A stretch of 64,000 nucleotides of DNA from Lepturacanthus savala (GCA_030544235.1 CM060471.1:1374348-1438347); one strand, 5' to 3'; positions 14,201-28,682 are shown, counted from the first letter of the stretch. Numbers and translations are program-made. Notes: generated by a model not told the origin, from the letters alone.

Positions 14201-17200
14201 GGGCTGTACAAATACAATTTACTTGATTTGACTATTACCTTATTCAAGGAAAAAAGAACTTTAACACAAATAGACAAGAGGCGATCCATTTCCATTTCCA
14301 TATCCATTTCCGCATATGGCTCCACAGAGTCAAGCACATCCCTACACAGAAAGATAAAACTAAAAAAACTTAACTAATTAAAAGTCGTCTTTGCATGCAT
14401 CTTTTGCAATTCAACTCCAGTGATATTCATAAATAGCTCTGACAATGTTCAGATTTGTCATCAAATGATGATAAAAATGCAACATTTAAAGGTGGAGTGG
14501 GTGATTCTTTTTTGCAGCATTTTTTAAAATATTGCCTGAAAACCTTTTCACATTCCCACTGCACACACTAAAATAGAATGTTTGCAAAAAATTCGAAACA
14601 TTTTGGTCCGGTCTAGAGGGTGTATTCAGAGGAAAACTCTGACCAATCAATGTACTGATCATCTTTACATTTATTGACTGTTTAATACGTCCATCAAATA
14701 ACTATGCACACCCCCCTCCCACTCGACCCCTCCCCCCATTTTGCGCGTTCACTGTGTCGTCGTCACTCGACCCCCCACAGCTCTGGCAATCAGGTGAGCA
14801 GACACAGCTTCGAAAGCCAACATTCAAGTTAGCTCGCACAGATATATCGTTGCAACAATGGCAGAGAAGAAGACGTCGACTGGCAGCAAAACCAAGGGGA
14901 AAACTGTTCTTGAAAAAGCAACAGCCATGCGGAAGCTAACAGAAGAACGAAATAGGACAAGAGTGGTTATTGGTACGGCTTTCCAGCGCTGGCGCCAGCT
15001 AAAATGTGAGAAGGCAAGGCAAGTTTATTTGTATAGCACATTTCAACAACGAGGTAATTCAAAGTGCTTTACATAAAACATTAAAAGCATCAAGATACAA
15101 TTTAAAACAGTTGATTAAAATAAAAAAATAAAATAAAAATTAAAATTAAGAATTAAAAACAAGTTACGGTGCAGTGTAGAGTAGAAGGGGCTCCAGACGG
15201 ATGCCAAAGTCGCAGAATTTTTACTGGATAGGTAAGATGTTTCTAAGATTCTAATTACATAATATACTGGTCGGTTACGGGTATTGTAGGCCTATTCAAC
15301 CAGTCAGTGAGAAAATGAAAGATGATGACAAACTTATTGTCAATCGAGTGACATAAGCATAATTCCAGCATGTTTCGCTAAGCTACCTACTCTGTCAACT
15401 ACAAGGCTAAGCTAAGTCTGAGCTTGAGCTCTCGTCATGAAAACTCTAAATACAAAAACAACACGTGAACAATACTGTGATTACCGCAATTTGATTATCG
15501 CAAATTTATGGTGACTACAACAGAAAGGTGCCTTTATCCCAGAGATACCCCATACCCCCGTGTGAGTCGTTCCGTTTGTTGCCCGTGAAATAAAACGCCT
15601 GCAAGTAAATAAGTCAGTAACATAAATCATTCAAATTCAGGTATGTGGTAGGCTACTACGGGCAAATGCATACTACTTATAAAATAATCCATGTCTGTGA
15701 CTGTAACCTATGATGGCTGGCTAGGGACACGATACAGCAGGCTACGTACATCGTATCATTTCTGCAATAACAAAGTAATTGACACACGTATCCAATCAAC
15801 TAGTGGAAATCTAACAGATACTCTAGTTTGAATTTTATGTCAATATTCTTGAAATTACAATAATGAAAGACTGTTTACGTTCATTATGATGTTCACAAAT
15901 CTTACCGGTGAAGACGACATTGCTTGAAGTTAGCAAAGCGGTCACTGTCTGTCATGCTATTGGCGTGAATGCTCGTGAACTCCTGTGACCCCTCGAGAGT
16001 GTGCGCGTTCATGTATCCATGAATCGTGAAGGCGTGGTTTCGAGGGGTGAGCTGAAGAGGAGGAGGCCGAGCCTTTGGCAGGAGGGGAGGGAGTGTATAT
16101 TTTCAAAATCTCACTTGTGTTGAATAGCTGTAACCGTTTTTTCCAAGATCTCCCACTCCACCTTTAACTTGACTTTTTAAGTTCTGGACACAAGTGGAAA
16201 ACCATCCCCTGTAGGATAATGTGTATTTTTTTACACTGCAAGATGGTGAGATGACAAAGTGGTATAGAGAAAAGAAGGGGGAAAATCGCTTTGAAAGAGT
16301 GCTCTCACTGCAATTCCCCTCTACACAGAGTGAACGCTGTATGAATTCAGATTGAGGTTGAGGCTCGGGGGAAATTCAGCCTGTGCTGGCAAAGAAAACC
16401 CAGGGTCACAGGTAGGTCACCAGCTTTTTCTCAGACTGAGCAGCCTGAGATTTCAAGCGAGTCAAAATCACAGCTGGAGGGAAAAGAGAGCGAATGCGGT
16501 TTAAGAATTTCCCTACGAGACGTTGGGTGACTCAGCAGTAACACAGGAGGCTGCTTTCCTGTCCTTGTGGGAGGGAGTCTTTATTATTGCTGCATTTTCT
16601 TTTCCTCTGCTTATAGGAACAGCTGCTCTCATTTTGCTGCTGCCTTTTCCACAGCGGTGATGGTCACTTGTCTCCAAGATGAAGGATTATTATATGCAAG
16701 ACAAATGTTTATTTGACCCCCAAGGAATTACATTCCCCCTTGATGGGGTGTTATATCTGCATCTAGGGGAAAGCCTGTTCTTTTACAATATGTCTGATGA
16801 AATAGAGGAAAATGCCATGATCACTTTTTTAAAGATCATCAGTTTGCTAAGATAGACATTATTATTAGATACTATTATTATATATTTTACAAGACTAAAA
16901 AAAAACACAACTAGAAAATAATCAGAGTAAAGTAGCTGGAACTAGAAAACTAGACGCAATCAAGCAAAGTTTAGTTTGGTCAGAAGTAGGGCTGCAACTA
17001 ATTATTATTTTCATATTCAATTCAGTCCCACCAGGATTTCACAATTTTTGTCAGGATTTTTTTCATCAAAATTTTGTGGCAGTATTTTTCTCATAATTTA
17101 CAAGGAATATTGTGTCCTTCAAAAGGTCTTAATAGGCTTAAGACATAAAAATAAAAAGAACACTGATGATGTGTCCCAAATTGTTCTACACTAATAATTA

Positions 17201-20200
17201 ATATTTATTAATAAGTACATACAGTAAAATACCAAATAATAGCAAGGTTTCCAAATAAACACTGGGTCTACAGAGCTGATACCAGCGGAAATGTCTCAAA
17301 AAACACTATAAACACTAAAACACAAATACAAATCTAATACAATGCTTGTCTGGATCAGCTGCCCAATGTCAGTGATCAAGGCTCCAATGGGTGGTTGTTG
17401 TCTTTAAAAAGAAGAGGAAGAAGGAGAAGCAACCAAAACAGCAGCAGTGTTTAAGCGGGTGTGTGACTTAAGGAAAATGATAGGGCTTGCAGGTGCAAAT
17501 ATACTGAAACCAGCAGGTGCAGAAAAAATATCTGGCCTTTTTAAAGGCTAGGCGGTGTGGGAAAGTTGGGTTTATTTTGCAAGAATTATGTTATAAAGTA
17601 GAAAATATGCAGGAATGCAAAGATTTGTGATATATAGCTGATTACGCAGGAATTCATGTGATCGCATACTCAGGAAAAACTGGAGGGACTGACAATCAGT
17701 CAGTTACTGAAATGATTAATTGAATAGTTGTTTGGTTCATATAATGGTGTAATATGTCGCTCAATGTTGCTCAAAGTCAAAGATGCAACTTAAAATATCT
17801 TTTTTGTTTTATCCAGACCAACAGTCCACAACCCAAAGATCATCAGTTTAATATTATACCAGACTAAAGAAACTAGAAAATAATCAGAAAGGTGGAACAA
17901 GAGAATTTGGACATTATCTTCTTAAAAATAATTTGAATTCATTAATCGATTATCAAAATATATGGCAATCAATGTAATAGTTAGAAACTAATCAATAAAA
18001 TGATTTATCATTGCAGTTCTAATTCTCAATTTGTTTTTTTATTCCTGCTGTTGTGTGGACCTTCCAGGTTAGATAATTCTGTATTTTTTAATTTTTTTCT
18101 TATATGAAAAAATATTGGAAAATATTGGAAAAAAAAATGTAAAAAACATCCGTTGCTAATGTAAAAATGTGTGTTAGAGCACCCACCACAGACCTGATCG
18201 CAGCACTGCTCCAACATTTTATTTTGATTTGAAATGGTCAGAATGAAAAGCAAGAGCTGTAAAAGGTCCAAGGACAGAGCAAGAATGGGGAGATATAAAA
18301 CTGCCTGAAATACAGGTTTGCATCAAGGATAATGAAATGAAATCATTCACTTGTTATATAAGAGAAAACCAAAGCTTTTCTCCATGGATTGTGTGCCAGA
18401 GAACAGACCTGAATGAAAACCACCGCTGCCCCGATTTGCATGTGAATGTGTGCAGCCTTTTATGGTCAGAGAGGGGAACCGGAACTGCAGGAGCTTCCTA
18501 CCCCCTCCTCATAACCATGTCCTTATTTAGTACACGGAAGAAGAAATCCATTTTGCAGCCGTAGACATCACCGACAAGCCTTTTTTGGGCTTCGTGTTGA
18601 GCATCACGCTCTCGTCTCTCCTCCTCCTCTCAGAGCAGCTCCAGTTGAGGCGTTTGGTCTATTTTTAGAAATGGTGTGCAGCGTGTTCTCCCGGGGCTGC
18701 CTCAGCACCCACATCAGAGCGGGGGCTTCAGCACAGACGAGGAGTAGCAGTAGTGAAGGGGAGAGCTCCACTCTGCAGTCATAGAGGATCTCTGCATGGA
18801 GACTCACAGGCTGCTCATACTCAGCACTGTGAGAAGTGAATGAAACACACCTCCACCCTCCATAAACAGGAGATTTAAGGAGTAGGATTTACAGGAGTAG
18901 ATAATAATACACTGATGTTTATTTGTGTACTAATTACTCAGTTTGAGCCCCTCCTCCAGCATGTATGTACAGTAACATGTGTTAACCTACCATCACACTG
19001 CTGCTGTTTCTAAAGTTAGAACAGACAAACCGTTCAAGTGAAAACAACAAGCTGCAATCATGCTCACCATGATACATCTGGAGTTAACAACCAGGAAATT
19101 AAGTATCTCATCATTTAGAATTTGTTATGAAACAGGCATTCTGATTTCTTCTTATTTGACATCTAAGAATTATTTACTCACCACATGTCGACAGTGCTGA
19201 GTCTGAGTAGCTGATGTTTGAAATTATTACTAAAAACTATTATTACTACATTGAAATTATTAATATAACTATTGACAAATAGCCTGACTCAATCACACAG
19301 GAGTAAATCAATAGTCAGTCCAAACTTTATATAGCAAAATTCACCCTAAAATTCAAATCTGAATCATGTCTCCACACTAATGTCAGGTATAGAAAAGCCC
19401 TCATGGTGAGTTAGAAGTGACTATCAAGTAATCTATAATAAATAAAATAATATTTTATTATTATTTATTTTATATATTTTTAAAAATCAATAAAAATGAT
19501 CAATAGTCATATCAATAGTTATTAATGATTTTCTTTTATATATTTGGGAGGCATTTTGTGCCTAATGACCTACTTTTAATACATTATCATAGGGACAGCA
19601 ACATAGCTAGAAAATATATTGATCAGTAAATAATGATGATTAGGACGGAAAAAGGGAGAAAAAAAGACTGAAGGTAATAACTCTATATTGAACTTGTGGT
19701 TTGTGTGTTAAATGACTGGCTGATTCAATGATTGATCCATTATCAATAGAAATATATTTATGAGCAGCATTGGTTCATTTTTTCATGCAAACCTGAAGTG
19801 AAACTATCAATATTATATTGAACTATTTTCTTATTGTATTGATGTCTTTGATAGTGACTCTATTATAAACAAAGAATTTTTCACAGCTTGTGTGTGAATA
19901 TTTATGTACCTGTCAAAAACTGTGAAATAAGACCAACTCACTCTGTTTTGGTGTGGGCTCCTTTGTACTATTGCTTAAAAACAAGCCATTCAAAATACAG
20001 TAGCTAATAGGGTTGAAAGTTAATAGTAACCATAGTAACCACCTCCTATCCATGGAGGCACAGGAAGAGGATTATGCATGACCACATACAGCAAATCTAT
20101 CATTCGCAAATGAGTTGTCTTATTCATAGCAGAATGAGGATACTCCAGTGTCTTTGTATAACTGTCACTGAACACTGATTTTCTTTTTTAAGAACAATCA

Positions 20201-23200
20201 TAAAAAAAGCTTCCAAACTGTCAAATACTTTGACATCTTTGTACAGGTGTTGTTGCTGCAGAATGAAGTAAAGACGAATGCACATATCCACATGCTGTGC
20301 AAACATTTTGTTAAAAAGATGGACATTGGTATTACATGGACATTATAATACCAATGTCCATGTAATGAATAAGCCCTCAGAGCATTGGGGACAGCCCTAA
20401 CTACTGCTAAGGCTTCATAAAGCCACAGAGTGACTGATTATTCTCTGTCAATACGAGCCTGGACCAACATATTACACAGTAATGATATTGTTTTATATCA
20501 ATGTGGAAGATCATTTGTCAGCAGTCCCCTCACTTCCTTAGTCAACCTTTCCCCCAAATCTAACTTCCCGGTTTTCCCTGGTTTCCCCGTCACATGCAGC
20601 TCCACGTCCTCTGTTCCTTTTACTAAAGCAGTTCATCTTAAAGCTGGGATTAATTACACCGTTTTCAGGCACAGACAGAGCCTTTCACTCTGCTCTGGGT
20701 TTAAAGCACCAATCCCCCCAAACAAAACCAAATTATGCCAACAATTACAAGTTGGCCTATTTTACCAATCCTCCTGCAGTCCTCATCAACTTTAAAGTAA
20801 AACCTAGGAGGGAGATTATCCCCAACAAACACACACACACCCTCCATCATCTGATTCTTGTGGTCTTATAGGCTCTGGTCACAGACACAGGCATGTTGAA
20901 GAAATGTGCCACATCCTTCTGCTGATTAATAAAAGCAGCAACTCTGTGCCACAACAACAGAGCGTTAAGGCTTCCTCTGACCTCCTCTAGACAAAATGAC
21001 ATCTGAATTTCTGCCTTTCAAATGTCTTGTTTTGTAATGTGTATAAAATGTTGGTGAAAATATCCAGTCAGAGATTTATAGACTAATATAGACAAATATA
21101 GAAAAATAGCATGTTTATGAGCCTCTGAGCTTCTCACAAATTTTTTTATGTATATAGCATGCAGATCAACTTTTATACCATTATATCCAGCCTCAATTGA
21201 TAGAAAAACACAAGATCCCTCCTGCATTACAGCAGGTGATTTACTGAAGCCATGAGGCAGTAATGGGGTATGCTAAAGCATCCATAAAGCAATAAAGCAT
21301 CATCAGAGCCCCCCCCCATCAAGCTGCTGATATGTGGAGACGGCATCAATCCATTCTGCTCAGCCCAGTCCGTCATTTGGCTGCAGGTGGAGAGAGGCTT
21401 CGATGAGTTAAAAGCTGCTGAGTCATGGTTAGGCTGCCAGAATAAAAAAGAAATAGAACACAAAACAGGCAACATGCACAATAAAAATGACAGAAACAGA
21501 GGAAACATGAAGAGCTGATGGAAATGAACAGATGGATGATGGGATTTCCTGATAAAGATAAGTCTACATTTTCTGTTTGCATCTTTTTATATTCATCCAA
21601 GTCATTTTTTAATGACTTGGAAGAGTTCTTATCTTTAGTTTGACTTCGATGAAAAAAAACAGATTTAAACTCAATTTTTTTTTTTACACTTTCACATGAA
21701 AACTAAGAGTTGGCATGGGAAGCCTTTAATGGTACTCAATAATTAAATGATCATTAAAGCTGCAGGATTACAGCTCGAAGAAGAAGAGCCTCTCAGATTT
21801 AAACATGGTGAAATCACTATATGAATGATGGAGTTCATGTTGAATGGAGGATGAGCTTTTTGTTAGAGCGGACACACATGAGTGAAAAAATGAAATGATG
21901 AAGCTCCAGAAGAAGTATAAAGGTCTTCCTTTTTCATGAATTATGCAGCTTTTAAATCCCCCGTGTCACCTCGTATAGCCCAGTTTTACCCTCCATTTGC
22001 CAGTTCTCCCTTCATTTCTCCTTGCTACTAAAGTCTAAGCCTGCTTATCTTAAGTTTCATCAGGGTAAAAGTAGAAAAAGATGCTGTGATCTGGGGATAA
22101 TGCTCGATGGCCATCACGCTGCTGTTTCCCAACTCACAGAACCAGTCTTAGTCACACAGTTGCTGCTACTTGTGTATCTGCAGGGAAACGAGCCTCAAAC
22201 TTCCACCTGATTAACACTATAAAAGATAAAAGTCTCTAATGAGCAGAACCAGAGCTGATCCAAATGAAACCAGATGACACGCTGAGGCCAAGGCAGAAAA
22301 GATTGGTCCTCACATCAGAAAAGGAGGAACAGATTTTCCATTAGCACTGGATATATATTGACGGGGCTTGTTATGAATGGGGAGTAAATTGTATGCTAGG
22401 CTAATTGTGATGTATTATTAACTCACAGTGGTGCAATACAAAACAAGTGGAGAGCCTTTATCTCCCTGAATGTGAAAGAAACAAGAATTAAACAGAATGG
22501 CCATGCTGTGTGACAACATGCAGAATTAATTCTTCAAAAAAAATCAGAATGTGTGTATTATAATGCAGCAAATCACATCCATTGTGCATTGAGAGGTGGA
22601 CAAATGCACTGTTTACAGTGATTGACACAGTCTTTAAGTGCTGAATTGCTGTGTCAAAGTGCCATATGCGTGACCATGTGTGTCCTTAGTGTGTGTGTCT
22701 GGTTTGGAGTTGGTCATCAGCTGCTTCTGCTCAACAGGCCTGGATCCATCCCATCCACCATCTGCTTAAACAGCCCCCTCTGCCCCAGCCAGGGGGGCTG
22801 CAGCCACCTAGAGGACTCACCAAGATCCTTAGAGCCTTGACTTTCGCTGGCCATCTCGCCCATCCGCACCAGAGCGTCGAAGTAGCCCTTTGCAGCGTAT
22901 GTGACACCTGGAAACATGAAGCATTGGGCATCAGATCAATGGTGCCGAGTTGAAAATATCGTCTTCTTTAAGCTCTCAGCCTGCAGCCCCCACCCGGGAG
23001 AGGTAAGGGCGGGCACCGGAAATTAAAGAGCAACAGGCGATATGGAGACCAGGCAGGAAAAAGGAAAAAGCTCTATGGAAGCAGCTACAGCAGCTACAGG
23101 AAACAGGTACAAAAGCTGCAGAGGAGTCCCACACACTACCAGTTAAAGAAAAGAAAAAAATAGCGGAGTAAACGTCTCGGGGTTCAGCCATTTTTTCAAA

Positions 23201-24463
23201 AAAAGAATTGTTAAAACCTAAAAGGCCTCTAGCCATGCAGACACTTTCAGGTTCTAATTTATCTCGTGGGGGTTGGATCACAGATCTGTTATCTGCAACA
23301 AAGATTCAAGCGGCAACCTTGTTGGTTGTAGCTGAACTAGACCATCCATGTCAGTATGTGTCAAATACTAAATCCTATTAGAAACTTCCACAGAAAGTAC
23401 CAGCAACTGTCTGGTAAATTTGCTGTCTGAAATTTGCCCAAAGAATTACCCAAAAAATCAGTTTCTTTGTATTTCAGGCTCAGACTTTAAACCAATGATG
23501 AGGTTTGTTCTGGTGTTGCTTCCTCTATTGGCGTGGCAGCAAGATGATACAGAGACAGCCTTCTGAGTCAGAGATCCAGGAGTTTAAGGCATGCTACACT
23601 CCAAAACCCTGAAGAGTTGTTTGGTTTCTGGGTTAAACAGCAGAATAAAGCGTTTGTCTACCTACATTCAGAGAGGTGTGCTTGTTGTTCAGGCAGGGAT
23701 GACGTCCGTCTGAAATGCACTTTTCATTTTTTTCTTTTCCCATCATATCATTTGTCAGTCATTGATTGAATATTTTACTTTGAATGCGTTTTTTATATTA
23801 AGGTTGGTATTTCCTATGTCTTGAGTAGATTGATTTGTTTTCTGTGATTTGTTTCCTTGAGGCCTTGAGGAGGACCTGTAGGACCATTTTTTTGATTTGC
23901 TCCTGTATGGCTGTTGTCTATGTGACCAATAGAACTAAAATAAACTAGATACAATCATGTAAATCATAGCTTGGTCAGAAGATGATAGCATTGGCTACTA
24001 ATATACCAAGTAGAAGAGATTATGAAGGCAAAGAAATGCAGATTATGGAAGTATCCAGAAGAATAGAGAATGACATCAGAAACAGCTGATCAGTCATGTT
24101 CAATGTTCAATACCTCAGAACTTATTGAGACATTTTTGTAAAATCACAGATAATTTGGGGAATTCCACGTTTGGATCAAATGTTCTAGGTTGATGAAGAC
24201 AGCTATTTTCTGTTTGGCCAAACACCACTCTACAATCACAAGCAGAGCACTTGTTGGTTTTGCCAAAAACAGAGTGTTCTCAACAGTCCAACAATCAAGC
24301 TCACTCCAGGGCAAAAAACAAACATCCATGAAGCCATAGAACGACAGTGGAAACTGATCAGTCTGATCAGTCACGATCAGTCACGGGATAAATATTCACT
24401 ACTCACTCTTTAAAGTTGTTTCCATTTCACATTTATCGCATTAACCAATCAAGTCAATATACA

Positions 24464-24545
<82 letters not shown>

Positions 24546-27500
24546 TGTATATTGACTTGATGAAATCATTAACAATTTGGGGAATTTTACCGTTTTGGTG
24601 AAACTTTTTCAGAAACGTGCATCAAAATAAGCTGATGGAGACTATTGTCCATTGGGCCAAAGACCACAATTACAACTATAGATATAAGTAGATAGATAGT
24701 CCAGTAAATATAACATTGATGAGGCTGGAAACACCCAGTTCACCCTTCATGCTGATCAATTACATTATTCTGAAGTTAAACAAAGTATTTAAATCAAGGG
24801 AAAAGCTCAACCTAGATATGCAGATTTGATACAAAATGTAGTAAAAAGAGTTTAATTTTGAAAAGTGTCTGTATATTGTGTTCATACTTTATCTATATTG
24901 TGTATTTTGGCAATATATATTTAATATAGATATTGTACAGTGAGTGTATTATATTTATGATTTTATCGCATTCTGCTATGGCAATCCAATTTCCCAGTTG
25001 TGGAATTAATAAAGTAATCAATCAATCAATAATTTGTGCTACTTGAATCATTACTCAACAGATAAAACCAAAGCTTTCTACATTCTACATAGTTATTAGT
25101 AGAGAAATATGTTTAACTATATTAAGATTAACTGAATCAGAACCTAAACATCATCCTAACAAGTCCTTACTGCCAGGTATGCAGACAAAAAAAATAAAGC
25201 AGCCATGATTTCAAAGCTCTCTGCCATTCAAACATGGCCGTCATTATTCTCAGCCATTACGCTCTGCTATTCTTGTCAGCTGTGAGGTGCACAGCTAAAA
25301 ACGTTGGCTGAGACATAACAGGGACTCAAGCCTCTTAAACTGGGGCAGGATGGGACAGGATGGCCCAGAGCAGTGGTGCTGGTGAATTAAAGCAGGTCAG
25401 AGATCAGCTACACAGGGACCGACAGTCGCGCAATGACACTGGTCCAGTCAGGAGGTACATATAGATGAGGGAGGAGGGCCGTCATGTTCATAGGCATTTG
25501 TGAACTGCCAGAGGACACCAGGAGAACAAGTGACCAGGTTCTTGTTTATTCCTCCACATACAAAACCAAAACTCTAATCTGACCTCCACTTCATATCTAG
25601 TTGTACTCTGGTGCTGTGGCTGGAAGACACTTAGCCAATCCCACTGTTATACAGTAAACATACTTGAAAAATTATTTTTAGTTATTTAATTTATATTTTT
25701 TATTTCTTCAACATGACAATTTTCAAGACAATTTCTGAAATAACCTTATCAAAATAGATCTGACAAGACCTCTTCAGACTTGACCTGTCCAGTTTGAGTT
25801 ATTCTACAACATGGGGTATGAGAGTAGAGGGGATGGAGGTGAGGCTAATTTAAAAAATAAATTAAAAAAACAAATAGATGTCTGGACAAATCCCGGCCCT
25901 GGGGGATGGGGGGATGGGGTATTGGTTTGAGGAGACACCTTGCTGTCTTTTCAGCTGGAAAGTCGCAAGAGGGCAAGCAAAGGTAGGAAGAAGAGAGGAA
26001 GGAAGAGGAGTAGAAAGGTCTGCCTGTAAAGTGGATTAGAGCGGTGATATAAAGCCAATACAGAGCAGAGAGAACCAGCAGAGACTCTAAATCTGCCACA
26101 ACCTCAATCACTCCCTCCCAGGAGGCATGAAGAGAGGTTCTGCATGAAAAAGACATCTAATCATTACACAACTGGGCTGAATCTGGTCAAAAAGGTGTGT
26201 TTATGTTTATATTGACCATATTTAAGTTAAATATAAGTTCTTGATATGATCCATTAGAGCTGCAACAATTAGTCAATTAATCAATTAGTTGCATTAGTTG
26301 CATATTACATTAATCACCAAGTATTTTGATAATTAGTCATTTTTAGGAGCAAAATGTCCACATTCTCTGGTTCCAGCTTCTCTTCTCTGATTATTTTCTG
26401 GTTTCTTTAGTCTCTATAATAGTAAACTGATGATCTTTGGGTTGTGGACTGTTGGTCTAGGGTCACATGGTCTGCTGGAGCCAATCCCAGCACATTACAG
26501 GTGAGAGGCAGGATCCACCCAGACAGGTAGCAGTCTATCATGGAGCACACACACCATTCACTCACACACTCACATCTATGGATAATTTAGAGTCTCCAAT
26601 TAACCTCAGCATGTGTTTGGACTGTGGGAGGAAGCTGGAGAACCTGGAGAAAACCCACCAGACACAGAGAGAACATGAAACTCCACACAGAAAGATCCCA
26701 GACCCAGGACTGGAACCTGAACCTTCTTGCTGTGAGACAATAGCATTAACCACTGATCCACTCTGTCGCCCTCTATTTGAATTTAGTTAACAATTATATG
26801 CAAACATTTGCTTAATTAAGTGATTAGTTTGTTTGAATGTCATTGAAGTCCAGGACTACATCCTCAGTCTTGTTTTTGCCCTCAACCCCAAAATATTCAG
26901 TTTGTTGTCAAAGAAGTCTAAAGAAACCAAAAGACTTAAAGATTATATGATTACCAAAATAGTTGCCAGTTCATTTAATAGTTGGCAATTAATCAATGAA
27001 TCTATTGATTGTTGCAGCTCTAATGGAAAGGGCTGAGAGAAATTTCCATGTCCTGGAGAAAAAAAGCCCAGTCGTAACCTTCAAATAACCAAATGAGTCT
27101 TACTTTGACATTCTTGCATGCACCAAGTAGCACCCCTCGCCTCCCCCAAAAAATGTTTAAATTACACTGATGGTCTTCACCATCCAGCTATATACATAAA
27201 TATAAATAAATCAAAAAGGAGGCATTTTTCCAGCAGCAGCTGGGTCCAGCTCTGCACCAGTCTAGTCTGAACCTCTAAACCTGCTGCTGTGCTGCTGTTA
27301 CTGATGGAGAGTAATCCCCTCTCAGGGAGTCGCAGAAATATTTTTAGCCTTATCTATCAGACTGGAGGGAGGCTTTCTTATTGGTCTCATGTGTTGTTGA
27401 GTCCCCCCTCCTCCCCCTCTCTGAGAACACAAGTCCAGCCCCAACACCACAGCCTATCAAACATGCTGTGTTACAGTTAAAATCTTCCTGTCCTGGTAGA

Positions 27501-28682
27501 GTGACATGGAAAGGGCAAAGTGAAAGAGACATTCTCTTATGAATGGGTGAGCTAATCCAGCTTGAAGATGTGTTTTATACAAAAAGACTTCAATCAGGAC
27601 TGGAATCAAAGTCTGTGAAATACTAATAAGCAGCAAACAGGTCTATTTTCCTTTTATAGGTCATCTTTCTTCTCTCTCTCTGCTACCTGCTCTTCATTTT
27701 TCACCCACTTCCTGTCCTGGATACGGCTCCGGCTGTTCTCCTTTCCTCTGCCCCGGGAGGGAGGCGTCGTTATTCTGCGTCTCCTCCTGTTCCACTTCAC
27801 AGTCGCTTCTGCTCCACTTAGCTTCCCCCAAGAGATTTCCAGCACATTTGTCTTTAACCTTCAGTCTTTTTTGTCTGACACACACACACACACACACACC
27901 CCCCCACACACACACACACACACACCCCCCACACACACACATCGCCATGCGAACACACACCTGTGCAAGCCACAAAAAGCAACGCACACAGGACACATGT
28001 TGAAGGTGGACAGTTAGATGGACTGACTGGAGGACATGAAGACGTGGGCATCTGGACATCATCGCAAAGGACATGAAACCCAGAGCATCATCGCTGATCA
28101 GCAAATATTTAATATCTTATTCAGTGTATCTTTAAAATAATGGGGACATAAATGCTGTCACTTCTGAGTCAGAGCATCAAACTACTTTCTACAGTTCAAA
28201 GAATTAAATAAACAAAACAGAAAGACACCAAGAACTTTACAGAATGTCTGTGTCACAGCTTGTCTACTGGAAATGAAGAGGATATAAAAAGCAGCAGGTG
28301 TCCCTCCGCCTCGACTATTGGACCAAACAGGAGAAATGATGAAGGATGAAGAAAGAAAGAAGACGTAGCAGGTCGGGGTACTCACTGGTCAGCGCCTTCT
28401 CATAGCTTTTCCCCATGGCGATGAAGTTCCTCAGGCAGGGGTTGAACTGCTCCATGATGGACTGGAAGAAGATGAGAAAAGAAACCGAGGGTTTGGTTAG
28501 TGGAGAGGCAGGAACAAACAGTGATGAGAACTGTAATGATGGAGCAGCACTCTTTACTAGCACACACACACACACACATTAGGTAGAGTCGGCTGAGCCA
28601 GCAGGGAGGAAGAGTACAGCAAGGATTCATTCAAGCTCACAGCGAAGAGACTGGGGGAATGAAATGGTGGATAATGGTGGAT

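Larger units (their letters stand above)
14490..16163 (+). mobile_element. TTAA-flanked DNA transposon (piggyBac-like target site), about 1.67 kb
   Basis: Ends aggtggagtgggtgat and its inverse (atctcccactccacct) are each bordered by TTAA, at 14486-14489 and 16164-16167. TTAA duplication is characteristic of piggyBac-type elements (established). No piggyBac transposase is visible. The element is CpG-richer than its surroundings and carries an exon-like ORF starting at 14858. Non-autonomous, or a truncated member of a family with a passenger gene. Confidence 0.7.
3285..22820 (-). other. baiap2 intron 3
   Basis: A 19.5-kb intron whose recognisable content is the repeats and mobile elements listed separately between 4.1 and 20.4 kb. 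The stretches 3.3-4.1, 10.4-13.5, 18.1-19.6 and 20.4-22.8 kb show only AT-rich DNA, short homopolymers and chance ORFs. No host exon or RNA gene was recognised in them. Confidence 0.75.
22908..28385 (-). other. baiap2 intron 2
   Basis: 5.5 kb, with a TA hairpin at 24.5 kb, a probable LINE tail at 25.0 kb, a foldback repeat split by a SINE-like unit at 26.3-27.0 kb and a CA tract at 27.9 kb. Nothing recognised at 22.9-24.1, 25.1-26.2 or 27.1-27.8 kb. Confidence 0.75.

Noticed and set aside
20430..20795. 121-codon plus-strand ORF
   Set aside because: Serine/leucine-rich with no domain, inside intron 3, no promoter or polyadenylation context seen.
24416..24601. ORF with an Ile-Tyr run
   Set aside because: Translation of a TA array; the same applies to 58288-58725.
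27694..28104. 136-codon minus-strand ORF with a CVCVCV run
   Set aside because: It is driven by a CA microsatellite and lies in intron 2; no recognisable domain.
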